This document shows positions 55,207 through 63,225 of a stretch of 64,000 nt of DNA, in pieces. This stretch comes from Janthinobacterium sp. 67 (lineage in GTDB: Bacteria > Pseudomonadota > Gammaproteobacteria > Burkholderiales > Burkholderiaceae_D): contig NZ_PGES01000001.1 of NCBI RefSeq assembly GCF_002797895.1, positions 1,364,001-1,428,000 on the forward strand, given 5' to 3'. Position 1 is the stretch's first letter, and each line of letters begins with the position of its first letter. Both the position numbers and the translations under genes were made by a program. The notes under the pieces are model-generated. The model saw only the letters and a program-made list of their open reading frames with translations, did no database searches and was not told the origin of the DNA.

Positions 55207-55779
55207 ATGGCCATCATGACTCCATTTTCCGCGATACGCGGCGCCGCAGCGGCAGCCGTTTTTCTTTGCGCTGGCGCCTCGGCGCAAGCGCCCATGCCCA
55301 ACCTCGTTGGCGACTACAAGTTGCTCTCGTCGACGACCGTGCCGCCCAGCAACTGGGGCTATTCCAAGGGCCGTGTTTCGATCAAGCAGCTCGATGAGCA
55401 TCACCTGCTGATCCTCCTTTCCTGCGAATGGAAACGCGAACCGAAGGCCGTCTGCGGCGATTACTATTATGCCCAGTGGCGCGACAACGGCCTGTATCTG
55501 CAGGATATGAATACCTTTGCCATGCGCCTGTACTTCGACCCCGCTTCGCGCAAGCTCACCATCATTTCGCGCGGCGCCGACGCCAAGCAAAGCGTACGCC
55601 ACGAAGTATTCGGCGCAACAACCGAGCCGCTCACGGACCCCGCCCTCGTGCGGCGCATGAAGCGCGAGCAGTCGAATGCCGACAGCAAGGAAAACCGGCG
55701 CGTGTTCGGGCCCTACACCAAGTGGGACTACCAGGAAAACCGCATCGAATTCCAGCGCCAGGACGTGACGGCAAAGTGA
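55207..55779 (+). CDS. Exported protein of unknown function
   Basis: 190 residues with signal peptide (FSAIRGAAAAAVFLCAGASA, cleavage near AQA). The mature part is beta-rich and polar (VGDYKLLSSTTVPPSNWGYS; FAMRLYFDPASRKLTIISRG) and has two cysteines (LSCEWKREPKAVCGDYY) that could form a disulfide. I do not recognise a family. A second ATG at 55216 is possible. Its stop overlaps the next start by one base, so the two are coupled. Confidence 0.75.
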   Translation: MAIMTPFSAIRGAAAAAVFLCAGASAQAPMPNLVGDYKLLSSTTVPPSNWGYSKGRVSIKQLDEHHLLILLSCEWKREPKAVCGDYYYAQWRDNGLYLQDMNTFAMRLYFDPASRKLTIISRGADAKQSVRHEVFGATTEPLTDPALVRRMKREQSNADSKENRRVFGPYTKWDYQENRIEFQRQDVTAK

Positions 55780-56510
55780 TGGAGCACGTGCTACAACCGC
55801 TGCGGCGCCAGCTGCTGCGTCTCGCTGGCGCCCTGCTATGCTCGCCTGTGCTGGCGCGCGCGGCCAACAACGGCCTGCCGCGCGCCGTGCGCCAGCGCAT
55901 CGTGGCCACGCTCGACGCACCGCTGCCCAAGGTGCTCAATGTGCACCATCTGGCGCTGATACGGCGCTTCCATATCGGCTGGTCGCCCGTGGAAAGCGGC
56001 GCGCCCATGCTCAACCCGGCGCACCCGCTGGGCAAAGGCGATACCGTGGAACTGGCCACGCAAGCGATTGCCAGCAAGGATGCGGCGCTGGCCGCCCAGC
56101 GCCTGATGGAAGCGGCGCTGCTGCTGCCCCACTTCGTGCAGATGGCCGACCTGAAACCGGGCAGCTATGCCAACGGCAAGACGCCCTTCACTTTGACGGC
56201 CCGCCATCTGATACTGCTGCGCCAGCAATCGTGGATGCCGCTGGAAATGCTGGGCATGGGTGCGCAAGACTACCTGGCCGAAGGCTATTGGCCCACGCCG
56301 TCCGTCGACGGCAAGCGGCCCTACGGCGACTTCACGAATTATCCCGTCGAAATGGCGCAGGCACTGGGCCTGCCCGTGCGCAAACAAGCGAACGGCAGCC
56401 TGACCATCCCGCCCGCGCTGAGAGCGGAACTGCAAACACTGCATCACCAAACCATGCCGGCGCTGCAGGTGTTGGTGCGGGAAGCTGGCTTGCGGCGCAA
56501 TACGGTCTGA
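55779..56510 (+). CDS. Exported protein of unknown function, coupled to the upstream gene
   Basis: 243 residues, signal peptide (LRRQLLRLAGALLCSPVLARA). The mature protein is mainly helical (ALAAQRLMEAALLLPHFVQM; FTLTARHLILLRQQSWMPLE) with a WPTPSVDGKRPYGDFTNYP segment. No catalytic motif or family seen. TGATG start-stop overlap with the preceding exported protein suggests the two work together in the envelope. Confidence 0.72.
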   Translation: MEHVLQPLRRQLLRLAGALLCSPVLARAANNGLPRAVRQRIVATLDAPLPKVLNVHHLALIRRFHIGWSPVESGAPMLNPAHPLGKGDTVELATQAIASKDAALAAQRLMEAALLLPHFVQMADLKPGSYANGKTPFTLTARHLILLRQQSWMPLEMLGMGAQDYLAEGYWPTPSVDGKRPYGDFTNYPVEMAQALGLPVRKQANGSLTIPPALRAELQTLHHQTMPALQVLVREAGLRRNTV

Positions 56511-56541
56511 CACGCAAGCAGCCTGAACCGGTGCAATGGAA

Positions 56542-56787
56542 CTACCCTTTTTCAATTCCGATCATTTTTGGCGGCGACGGGTCTTTTCTGCGCTCGCATA
56601 CCAATACGCGCAATGCGACGGATAGCGGTACGCCATTGGTATGCAAATATTTAGCGGCCACAGCGGTACCAAGCATTTCCTGGAAAATAATCGCCACATC
56701 TATTTTTTGTGCTGTCAATGCATCGATCCGCCTGGGATGATCAAGCGCCACCTGCGCGAGGCCACCGATGTAATTTTTATTTACCAT
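56542..56787 (-). CDS. Small protein of unknown function
   Basis: 81 residues, soluble, helical (RRIDALTAQKIDVAIIFQEM; AAKYLHTNGVPLSVALRVLV) ending in a basic, proline-rich tail. The GVPLSVALRVL stretch resembles short conserved hypothetical proteins of Burkholderiales, which is why I keep it. No ribosome site is obvious, and the gene borders AT-rich DNA. Confidence 0.5.
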   Translation of the reverse strand: MVNKNYIGGLAQVALDHPRRIDALTAQKIDVAIIFQEMLGTAVAAKYLHTNGVPLSVALRVLVCERRKDPSPPKMIGIEKG

Positions 56788-57524
56788 GTAAATTCATGCC
56801 GAGTATGGGACAAGCACCGTATGCTCCCGCTTCGGACTACCGCAAATCGGCAGGCCGCATTCATTGATCCTTTTCCAGCATCCGAACGATTAATCAAATT
56901 AATCGAACTCGATTCCTCCCACATTGCAATAATCGGCTTTGATATTATTCCTCGCCATCAAATTGAAACATAAACACCCGTTTTTAAATCACTGAAATAC
57001 ATTTCGAAATATAAGCCGCATCACGTCATCAATATTTTCCCGCGATGAATGGAATAACTGAGCATATTGTTTATGCAGTTCTGGCAATTACCATGTGGCG
57101 CATGAAATTCCGATACAGCATCAACAGAATAATTTTCTTAAGAGTAATTTTAATTTCCTTAAAGCATTCATCGCACAATGAAGCCACAGTTGACCTCATA
57201 TCCTAGCAGCAAGAATATATTCTGAAAGCAATACACAAAAAACATTGACTTATATCAACAGGGATAATGCAAGACACTTAATATTATAAAAAATTAAATT
57301 GAATTTCATTTGAGAAATAATTTACAAGATACCGTTTGTTAATGCGCCAAGAATAACCATTACTTCACCCCTGGAACTTTTATTTATTAAAAATAATAAA
57401 AATTTCTCTGCAGAAATTTTTATATGCCTGCGTTTATTGACATGTTTCCTTCGTGCGCTAGGGAAAATTTTTATATAGTAATATTTAAAAAAAATATTCA
57501 AAGCATTCTGGGTGAGCATTCCTG
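56788..57524. other. AT-rich intergenic stretch
   Basis: About 740 bp, most of it visibly AT-rich beside very GC-rich neighbours, with runs such as TTAATATTATAAAAAATTAAA. Short open frames exist on both strands but none has a ribosome site and convincing composition. It looks like imported or decayed DNA, possibly with a small RNA that I cannot identify. Confidence 0.55.
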
Positions 57525-57785
57525 ATGATAAAAAAAACAAGCACTTCATACGTCATCGAGTTTACGCAACGAACGACGCGGGTATTAAGGTCGCTCAATG
57601 TTGAGTCTGGACGGGTGAAGATTGATATCAAAGACACGGCGATGCCGTTCGACACGCGTATAGTCGATGCCTGGGTCAGCATCGAAGACGGCATCCTGTG
57701 GCTGGAGCATGAAACGGGAGAGGACTATACGGTGAAGATCAGGCTTGCCAAGGTGCTGCGCTGGTCACGCGAGCCCAAATGGTAG
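57525..57785 (+). CDS. Small protein of unknown function
   Basis: 86 residues: a basic N-terminus (MIKKTSTSYVIEFTQRTTRV), then a beta-rich middle (GRVKIDIKDTAMPFDTRIVD; WVSIEDGILWLEHETGEDYT) and ending WSREPKW. GC content rises through the gene toward the local norm. I know no matching family. It lies at the right edge of the AT-rich stretch, next to a broken antitoxin gene. Confidence 0.5.
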   Translation: MIKKTSTSYVIEFTQRTTRVLRSLNVESGRVKIDIKDTAMPFDTRIVDAWVSIEDGILWLEHETGEDYTVKIRLAKVLRWSREPKW

Positions 57786-57894
57786 GAAGGCTGCCGGCGC
57801 ACGCGGCACGTTTTCCAGCCCTGCCTGTGCTTGCCTGCGAAGAAACCTTGAGCAATACGGCAGTGAAATAAAGTGCGAAAGACAGGCTGGCCAG

Positions 57895-58099
57895 CTAGGC
57901 CTGGGCCGCCTGCCGTATCCACACTTCGGCAGGGATGCCCAGTTCCTCATGCAGGCGGCGAATCATCGGCAGGGTCAGCTGACGCGTGCCATTGAGAATC
58001 TCGTACACGCGATTCAGGCGCCCTGTCATCGGCTCAAGACTCGACTTCCCGCAACGCGGCGCGGTAATCATCGTCTGTGCGGACAGGTTTGATGCGCAT
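57895..58099 (-). pseudogene. higA: Broken HigA-type antitoxin
   Basis: From the ATG at 58099 the frame reads MRIKPVRTDDDYRAALREVE then S and a stop, the typical HigA N-terminus. In another frame the sequence resumes with the C-terminal XRE helix-turn-helix (LEPMTGRLNRVYEILNGTRQ, LTLPMIRRLHEELGIPAEVW) and ends at 57895. The middle third of a normal HigA (about 50 residues) is missing, so an internal deletion with frameshift is inferred. No higB toxin gene accompanies it. Confidence 0.8.
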
Positions 58100-58140
58100 C
58101 AATCAGGCATCATGGCTGCTGGCCAAGCCGGTACTTCCCA

Positions 58141-60606
58141 TCAGCCCTGTGGTGCAGGCACTGGCGCAGGAGCGGGCTGTGGTGCCGGCGCGGGCGCAGG
58201 CTCCGGCACCGCCTTGCCATGCGACTCCTGCCCGCCGTCGCCTTCGGCCGGCATGGCCAGCGGCGCGGCTGGCGCGCCTTCTTGCAGCAAGTCTCCCGGC
58301 TCTTCCACCGGCTCGTCCTGCGGTTCCTCGACCGGTTCAACGTGGCGCAGCGGTGGCGGTGGCTTGCCGCCGGGGAAGATGGCATCGCGCGACAACTTGC
58401 CCGTGTCGAGCGCCGTCTTGAAGAAGTCGCCCACCACCAGCACGGCGTTGTGGCCGCCCTGGCCCCAGTAATTGCTGCGCATGGTGACGCGCGCATCATT
58501 AAAACCGACCCAGGCGCCGCCCACCAGTTCCGGATGCATGAGGATGAACCAGCCGTCCGCATTGTTTTGCGTGGTGCCGCTCTTGCCGGCCACGTCGGAG
58601 CGAATGCCGAAGCGGCTGCGGATGGCCGTGCCCGTGCCGCGGTCGATGACGCCGCGCATCATGTCCGTCAGGGTGGCGGCCGATGCCGCCTGCATGGCGC
58701 GCTTGGGCTTGTCTTCGCCGAAGCGGGCGATGACCTTGCCTTCGCGGTCCGTGATGTGCGTGACGACGAATGGCAGGCGCGCTTCGCCCTGGGCCGCGAT
58801 GCTGGCGTAGGCGTTGACCATTTCCAGCAAGGTGACGGGACTGGTGCCCAGCGCCAGCGACGGCACTTTTTCCAGCTTGCTGTCGCGGATACCAAGCGCG
58901 CGCGCCAGTTTGATGATCGGCGGCAAGCCGACGTCCTGCATCACTTGCGCCGTGATGGTGTTTTTCGAGTAGACGAGACCGTCGCGCATGGTCATGTCGC
59001 GCCCCGTCGTGCCGCTCATGTCCGTCGGGCGCCATTTCGTGCCGTCGGCCGCCTTGATATCCATCACGGCATCGCGGTAGACGTGGTCGGGACTCAAGCC
59101 CTTTTCCAGCGCCGCGCCATACACGATGGGCTTGAAGGTGGAGCCGGGCTGGCGCGCCGCCTGCGATACGTGATCGAACTGTTCGCGCGCAAAGTCGCGG
59201 CTGCCCACCCAGGCGCGCACGGCGCCCGTGGCCGGGTCCATGGCCGTAAAGCCCGCTTCCAGGCGCGTCTTCGACTTGCGCAGGGCCGCCATGAAGGCGC
59301 GGTCGCCCTTCAGTTGCGCCAGCGCCGCCTCGGGCGTGTCGCCGGCGGCCGTCAGCTTGCGGTAGTCGGCCGATTCGCGCACGAAGGCGTCCAGCAGGGC
59401 CGGATGCGACTTCCAGAAATAATCGAAGGCCACGCTGCCGCCCTGCATGCCCGCGTACATGCCCGTCGAGGTGGACGACGGCACGCCGGCGCGGCTCCAT
59501 TCCACATCGGCGATGGCCTGCAAGGCGTTGGCCTGGCGCTCGACGGCGCGCTCGGCCGCCTGCTGCAGGTCGTAGTCGAGCGTGGTGTGCACCACGAGGG
59601 CGTCCAGTTCCAGGTTGTAATCGTTTTCGTCGGCCCAGTCGATCAGCCACTTGCGCACATAAGCCGTGAAATGGCTGTCCGACTGCGCCCGCTCGCTCTG
59701 GCGCTCGAAATGCAGACGCAGCGGACGCTTGATCAACTGTTTGTAGCGCGCCTCGTCGATGACGTCGTGCTTGCGCATCTGCCCCAGCACCACGTTGCGA
59801 CGCTGCAGCGAGCGCTCGGGATTGCCGACGGGATTGTAGTAATTCGTGCCCTTGAGCATGCCGACCAGGGTGGCGCTTTCGAGGATATCGAGGCGCGACG
59901 CGGGCTTGTCGAAATAGGTGCGGGCCGCCATCTCGATGCCGTAGGTGTTGTACAGGAAAGGCACCGTATTCAGGTACGCTTCGAGGATTTCCGTCTTGCT
60001 GTAGGTCGCCTCGATTTTCAGGGCCGTGATCAGCTCCTTCAGCTTGCGGTTCAGGTTGCGCGAGCGGCCGATTTCCTCGGGGAACATATTGCGCGCCAGC
60101 TGCTGCGTGATGGTGGAACCGCCCTGCGGGTTGCCGCTCGCCGTGTGCACGATGGCGCCCGCCGTGCGCGTGAAATCGACGCCGTGGTGTTCGTAGAAAC
60201 GGTGGTCTTCCGTCGAGATCAGCGCGCTGATCACGTTCGGCGAAATCTGTTTTAACGTGACACGCTCCTGCAAGCCCTGATCGAAGCGGGCCAGCTCCTT
60301 GCCGTCCGCGCTGACCATGGTGCTGGGCGCGGCCGCGCGCGCCTGGCGCAAGTCATGGATGCTGGGCGTCAAGGGGATCAGCAGCAGCATGTACAAGGCC
60401 ATCAGCGCCAGCAGGGCCAGGAATGACCACAAGCCCAGCACCAGCGCGCGCCGCAGGGGGGGCAAGGTCATCAGGTGCGCGTGGCCGCGCCGGTACAGCG
60501 CCACCGCCCTCGCCCATGCCACGCCCACCACGCGCAAGGCCTGCGCGCGCGTCCATGTCCATACTTGTCTTGCTTTTTCCTGAAACTGCTCCATGCCTGA
60601 TGCCAT
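58141..60606 (-). CDS. Class A penicillin-binding protein
   Basis: Bifunctional peptidoglycan synthase, 821 residues. Cytoplasmic basic N-terminus, one membrane helix (LVLGLWSFLALLALMALYML, about 70-92), glycosyltransferase 51 domain (ALISTEDHRFYEHHGVDF, GGSTITQQLARNMF, about 135-310) and transpeptidase domain with SxxK in PGSTFKPIVYG, SxN in VYSKNTI and KSGTT. The C-terminal 90 residues are proline/glutamate-rich and end in PAPAPAPQPAPAP repeats, probably disordered in the periplasm. Start at 60606 (AAGG eight bases upstream); 60594 possible. Downstream of a beta-lactamase pair. Confidence 0.94.
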   Translation of the reverse strand: MASGMEQFQEKARQVWTWTRAQALRVVGVAWARAVALYRRGHAHLMTLPPLRRALVLGLWSFLALLALMALYMLLLIPLTPSIHDLRQARAAAPSTMVSADGKELARFDQGLQERVTLKQISPNVISALISTEDHRFYEHHGVDFTRTAGAIVHTASGNPQGGSTITQQLARNMFPEEIGRSRNLNRKLKELITALKIEATYSKTEILEAYLNTVPFLYNTYGIEMAARTYFDKPASRLDILESATLVGMLKGTNYYNPVGNPERSLQRRNVVLGQMRKHDVIDEARYKQLIKRPLRLHFERQSERAQSDSHFTAYVRKWLIDWADENDYNLELDALVVHTTLDYDLQQAAERAVERQANALQAIADVEWSRAGVPSSTSTGMYAGMQGGSVAFDYFWKSHPALLDAFVRESADYRKLTAAGDTPEAALAQLKGDRAFMAALRKSKTRLEAGFTAMDPATGAVRAWVGSRDFAREQFDHVSQAARQPGSTFKPIVYGAALEKGLSPDHVYRDAVMDIKAADGTKWRPTDMSGTTGRDMTMRDGLVYSKNTITAQVMQDVGLPPIIKLARALGIRDSKLEKVPSLALGTSPVTLLEMVNAYASIAAQGEARLPFVVTHITDREGKVIARFGEDKPKRAMQAASAATLTDMMRGVIDRGTGTAIRSRFGIRSDVAGKSGTTQNNADGWFILMHPELVGGAWVGFNDARVTMRSNYWGQGGHNAVLVVGDFFKTALDTGKLSRDAIFPGGKPPPPLRHVEPVEEPQDEPVEEPGDLLQEGAPAAPLAMPAEGDGGQESHGKAVPEPAPAPAPQPAPAPVPAPQG

Positions 60607-60680
60607 GCCTATAACCTTGTCTGATGCCGGAAAATCCGTTTCAGCAAGTATATAGGGCGGGCAACAAAGCGGGCCGGATT

Positions 60681-61076
60681 TTACGCCAGGCAAGCATCGA
60701 GGCGCGCCACGGTGACGCCCACATAGGCGCCCACGCAGCGCGCATCGTGCGTCGTAAACGGGTTTTCCAGCTGCAGCAGGCCGCAATCGCAGATGACGGG
60801 GTCGACCTGGGTCACGACGCCGAGCGCCAGGTAGCGCCAGCCATCCAGGCGCAGCAAGCGCTTTTCCTGGCCAGGGTTGGCGCGGAAGATGGCGTCCCAG
60901 TCGTCCATTTCGCCGGGCATGGGCCACAGTTCGGCCTGGAACTGCGTGCCGGCGGCCATGCGTCCGCCGCCGAATTCGTCCATCACGTGCAGGCGCTGGC
61001 CGGCCACCTCGATGACGGCTTCCAGGTAGTCGCCGTCGGAAGCGATGAAGGTGGCGGAGACGATGCTGGCCGTCAC
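60681..61076 (-). CDS. Protein of unknown function coupled to the beta-lactamase gene
   Basis: 131 residues, no signal peptide, beta-rich (ATFIASDGDYLEAVIEVAGQ; RLLRLDGWRYLALGVVTQVD) with a CDCG pair near residue 98. I do not recognise a family. Its ATG overlaps the beta-lactamase stop by four bases, so the two are translated together; 74 bp further on is the PBP gene. Confidence 0.72.
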   Translation of the reverse strand: MTASIVSATFIASDGDYLEAVIEVAGQRLHVMDEFGGGRMAAGTQFQAELWPMPGEMDDWDAIFRANPGQEKRLLRLDGWRYLALGVVTQVDPVICDCGLLQLENPFTTHDARCVGAYVGVTVARLDACLA

Positions 61077-61891
61077 TTCTGCGCCTGCTCCAGCAGGGCA
61101 GGCAATTCTTTCAGCATCGCTTCGCGCGTGCGCAAGCCTGCTGACTGCTGGCCCTTCTGCTCGTCCTGCACCAGTCGCGCGAAGACGATGCTGCGCTCGC
61201 CCTTGCTGGCCCAGCCCACGAACCAGCCATAGCCATGCGCTTCATCAAAGCTGCCGTCGGCCTTGCGCGGGAAGGCCGCGCCCGTCTTGCCATGCACTTG
61301 CCAGCCGTCCACGTCCGCCAGGCGCGTCAGGCGCCGCGTCTGTTCCATCGCCTGTTTGGACACGGGCAATTGATCGTTGACCAGCTTGCGCAGGAAGCCC
61401 AGTTGCTCGAGCGGAGAGATTTTCAGCGAAGAGCTGATCCACGAGCGTTCCAGGCTATTGTCCTTGCCCTTGTCGCCCGACACGTCCGCATTGCCATAAC
61501 GCAAAGCCTTCGCGTATTTCTGGAAGCGCTCGGCGCCCAGCGCCTGCGTGATCTGCTGCGAATACCAGACGACGGAATACTGCATCCAGCGCGACGGGTC
61601 CGTATCCTGGCGCCAGGCATCGCCGCCCCAGTCCACATAGCCCTGGCGGTAAGGCAGGCTGGGCTTGTGCTCGTCCTTGAGGAAACCGGCGTCATAGCCC
61701 ATCAGGCTGAGCGCGATCTTGAACGTGGACGCGGGCGTGACGCGGTCCAGGCAATTGCCCTCTTGCAGCAAGACCGTGCCCGTCCTGGCGTCGGCCATGG
61801 CCGTGCAGAGGGTGGCGGAATGGGCTTGCGAGGCGGCCAGGACGGCGCCTGTCAGGCCGAGGATGAACTGGAAGAATGCGCGATATTTCAT
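61073..61891 (-). CDS. Class D (OXA-type) beta-lactamase
   Basis: Periplasmic serine beta-lactamase, 272 residues. Signal peptide (FFQFILGLTGAVLAASQAHS). All class D motifs are present: S55-T-F-K58 (with the lysine that becomes carboxylated), S106-V-V108, Y132-G-N134, W151 in the omega region, and K202-T-G204. Length is normal for OXA enzymes. GGAGGCCC precedes the ATG at 61891. No transposon or integron surrounds it, so it looks like a resident chromosomal gene. It is upstream of an unknown gene and a class A PBP on the same strand. Substrate range cannot be told from sequence. Confidence 0.94.
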   Translation of the reverse strand: MKYRAFFQFILGLTGAVLAASQAHSATLCTAMADARTGTVLLQEGNCLDRVTPASTFKIALSLMGYDAGFLKDEHKPSLPYRQGYVDWGGDAWRQDTDPSRWMQYSVVWYSQQITQALGAERFQKYAKALRYGNADVSGDKGKDNSLERSWISSSLKISPLEQLGFLRKLVNDQLPVSKQAMEQTRRLTRLADVDGWQVHGKTGAAFPRKADGSFDEAHGYGWFVGWASKGERSIVFARLVQDEQKGQQSAGLRTREAMLKELPALLEQAQK

Positions 61892-61994
61892 GGGCCTCCG
61901 GGGTTGGGGGAGTGGGGGGAGTAGGCGAAATTGTACCGGGCGGCGCGGCGCGATGCCAGCGCGGATGCATCGCCCTGCCCCTCGCACCTTGACG

Positions 61995-62153
61995 CTAGTG
62001 GCCACCCGGCTGGCGTTCCCGCTTCAGCCGCTCCTCTTCCAGCTCGTCCATGCCCAGCTTTTCCTCGTCGATCAGCGCATGGTCGCGCCGTTCGCGTTCC
62101 AGTTCCGCTTCCAGGCTGTCGTCGTCGACTTCCCGCTCGATTTTCTCCGGCAT
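61995..62153 (-). CDS. 52-residue highly charged protein
   Basis: Reads MPEKIEREVDDDSLEAELER then further Glu/Arg/Lys-rich sequence ending RQPGGH. More than half of the residues are charged and a single long helix or coiled coil is likely. GGAGGAAGACAGC supplies a strong ribosome site, which is the main reason for calling it. It lies between folE2 and the beta-lactamase on the same strand. Function unknown. Confidence 0.65.
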   Translation of the reverse strand: MPEKIEREVDDDSLEAELERERRDHALIDEEKLGMDELEEERLKRERQPGGH

Positions 62154-62186
62154 GCTGTCTTCCTCCACGGTGCTTGAGTAAAAGGT

Positions 62187-63098
62187 TCAGGCAAGCTTGC
62201 CCGTCTGCGCCACGGCATCGTGCGGATGCAGGCTCTCCATATGCCGTACGGTAACACGCGCCTGCGCACAGTATGGCGCCAGCGCCGCCTGCACGCGGCG
62301 GGCCGCGTCTTCCACATACATCAGATTAGCACCATTCAAGCGCGCGAACGCCTGCTCGTCGGCCCGTTTCACGGCCGTCTGCAGCGGCGTCGCCAGCGCC
62401 GCCTCCACCAGGTCGATCAGGGGAAACAGGTCCAGCTCCGCCTGCTGCGTCAATGGCACGGTGACCGTCGCCGTGCTGCGCTGGCTGTGCGGCGTGGCCA
62501 GGCTCGCGTGGTGCTGCAGCCAGGCGCGCGCGGCGTCGCCATCGATCTCGCCCGCGCCAAACCGCGCCGCAAAGGCGTCGGCAAGCAGTTGCCGCGCCAG
62601 CGCCGCCGAACAGGGGCAGGTCGACGAGTAGCCGATCTCCACCGTCAGCGACAACGTGAAGCCCTGCGGCGAGCAGCTGGCCTGCAGGCGCACGGGATAC
62701 GATTTCCAGCCCGCCAGCCCCGCCGTCAGCAGCGCCGGCTGGCGCCGCAGCACGGGAAACGCCAACGCCAGGCGCGCCTGCGTGCTGCCGCAATCGGCGT
62801 GGCTGTCCACCATGCGCCGCAGCAAGGCGGCCAGCGCGCTGGCATCGAGCGGCTGCGCGGCGGCAAACGCATCGAGCAGCAGATACAAACGCGACATGTG
62901 GATGCCCTTGACTGCCGGATCGGGCAGATCGACCTGCACGTCGGCCCAGGCATGGACTTGCTGCGCCTGCCCGCCCTCTTCCAGCCACAAGGGCAAGGCG
63001 ATGCCCTGCATGCCCACCCACTCGAGCGGCAAGGGACTGCCCAGATGGGGGCCGGCCGCCACGTCGGGCAAGGGAGAGGAAATCGAATCGCGCTTCAT
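62187..63098 (-). CDS. folE2: GTP cyclohydrolase FolE2 (type IB)
   Basis: First step of folate synthesis, GTP to dihydroneopterin triphosphate, by the non-zinc-restricted IB enzyme. 303 residues: PLPLEWVGMQGIALPLWLEE, KGIHMSRLYLLLDAF, the catalytic cysteine region VEIGYSSTCPCSAALARQLL and a late histidine in RVTVRHMESLHPHDAVA. Start at 63098 (GGAG eight bases upstream) or 63104. In many bacteria FolE2 is Zur-regulated and replaces FolE in zinc shortage; here two palindromes sit upstream, but they are not classical Zur boxes. Confidence 0.94.
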   Translation of the reverse strand: MKRDSISSPLPDVAAGPHLGSPLPLEWVGMQGIALPLWLEEGGQAQQVHAWADVQVDLPDPAVKGIHMSRLYLLLDAFAAAQPLDASALAALLRRMVDSHADCGSTQARLALAFPVLRRQPALLTAGLAGWKSYPVRLQASCSPQGFTLSLTVEIGYSSTCPCSAALARQLLADAFAARFGAGEIDGDAARAWLQHHASLATPHSQRSTATVTVPLTQQAELDLFPLIDLVEAALATPLQTAVKRADEQAFARLNGANLMYVEDAARRVQAALAPYCAQARVTVRHMESLHPHDAVAQTGKLA

Positions 63099-63110
63099 GG
63101 TCATGGCTCC

Positions 63111-63131
63111 ATATGCAAACAAGTTGCATAT
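63111..63131. promoter_or_regulatory. Palindrome 1 in the folE2/wHTH control region
   Basis: ATATGCAA (63111-63118), ACAAG, TTGCATAT (63124-63131): a perfect 8-bp inverted repeat with five-base spacer, 13 bp upstream of the folE2 start. Core TGCAA-N5-TTGCA. Confidence 0.75.
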
Positions 63132-63153
63132 CATGGAGAAAAGCCGCCATATT

Positions 63154-63168
63154 TGCAAGTATATTGCA
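63154..63168. promoter_or_regulatory. Palindrome 2 in the folE2/wHTH control region
   Basis: TGCAA (63154-63158), GTATA, TTGCA (63164-63168): the same core and spacer as the site at 63111-63131, with centres exactly 40 bp apart (about four helical turns). A dimer pair could bind on one face of the DNA. Confidence 0.72.
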
Positions 63169-63190
63169 TTAAAGTGATGCGATATTTTTC

Positions 63191-63219
63191 TTGACTAGCT
63201 AACACATGTCAGATAATGT
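63191..63219 (+). promoter_or_regulatory. Promoter of the wHTH-membrane operon
   Basis: TTGACT (63191-63196) and TAATGT (63214-63219) are 17 bp apart, a good sigma-70 promoter. Transcription would start at about 63226, the A of the ATG, so the transcript may be leaderless. Confidence 0.65.
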
Positions 63220-63225
63220 TGACAC

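Noticed and set aside
56641..56973. Plus-strand open frame of about 110 codons
   Set aside because: Overlaps the better small gene on the other strand, has no ribosome site and an incoherent composition.
57322..57549. Minus-strand open frame of 75 codons in the AT-rich patch
   Set aside because: Low-complexity Phe/Lys/Ile-rich sequence as expected by chance in AT-rich DNA, and no ribosome site.
63111..63131. Zur box upstream of folE2
   Set aside because: FolE2 is often under Zur, but TGCAA-N5-TTGCA does not match the GTTATATTATAAC-like Zur consensus. I left the binding protein open.
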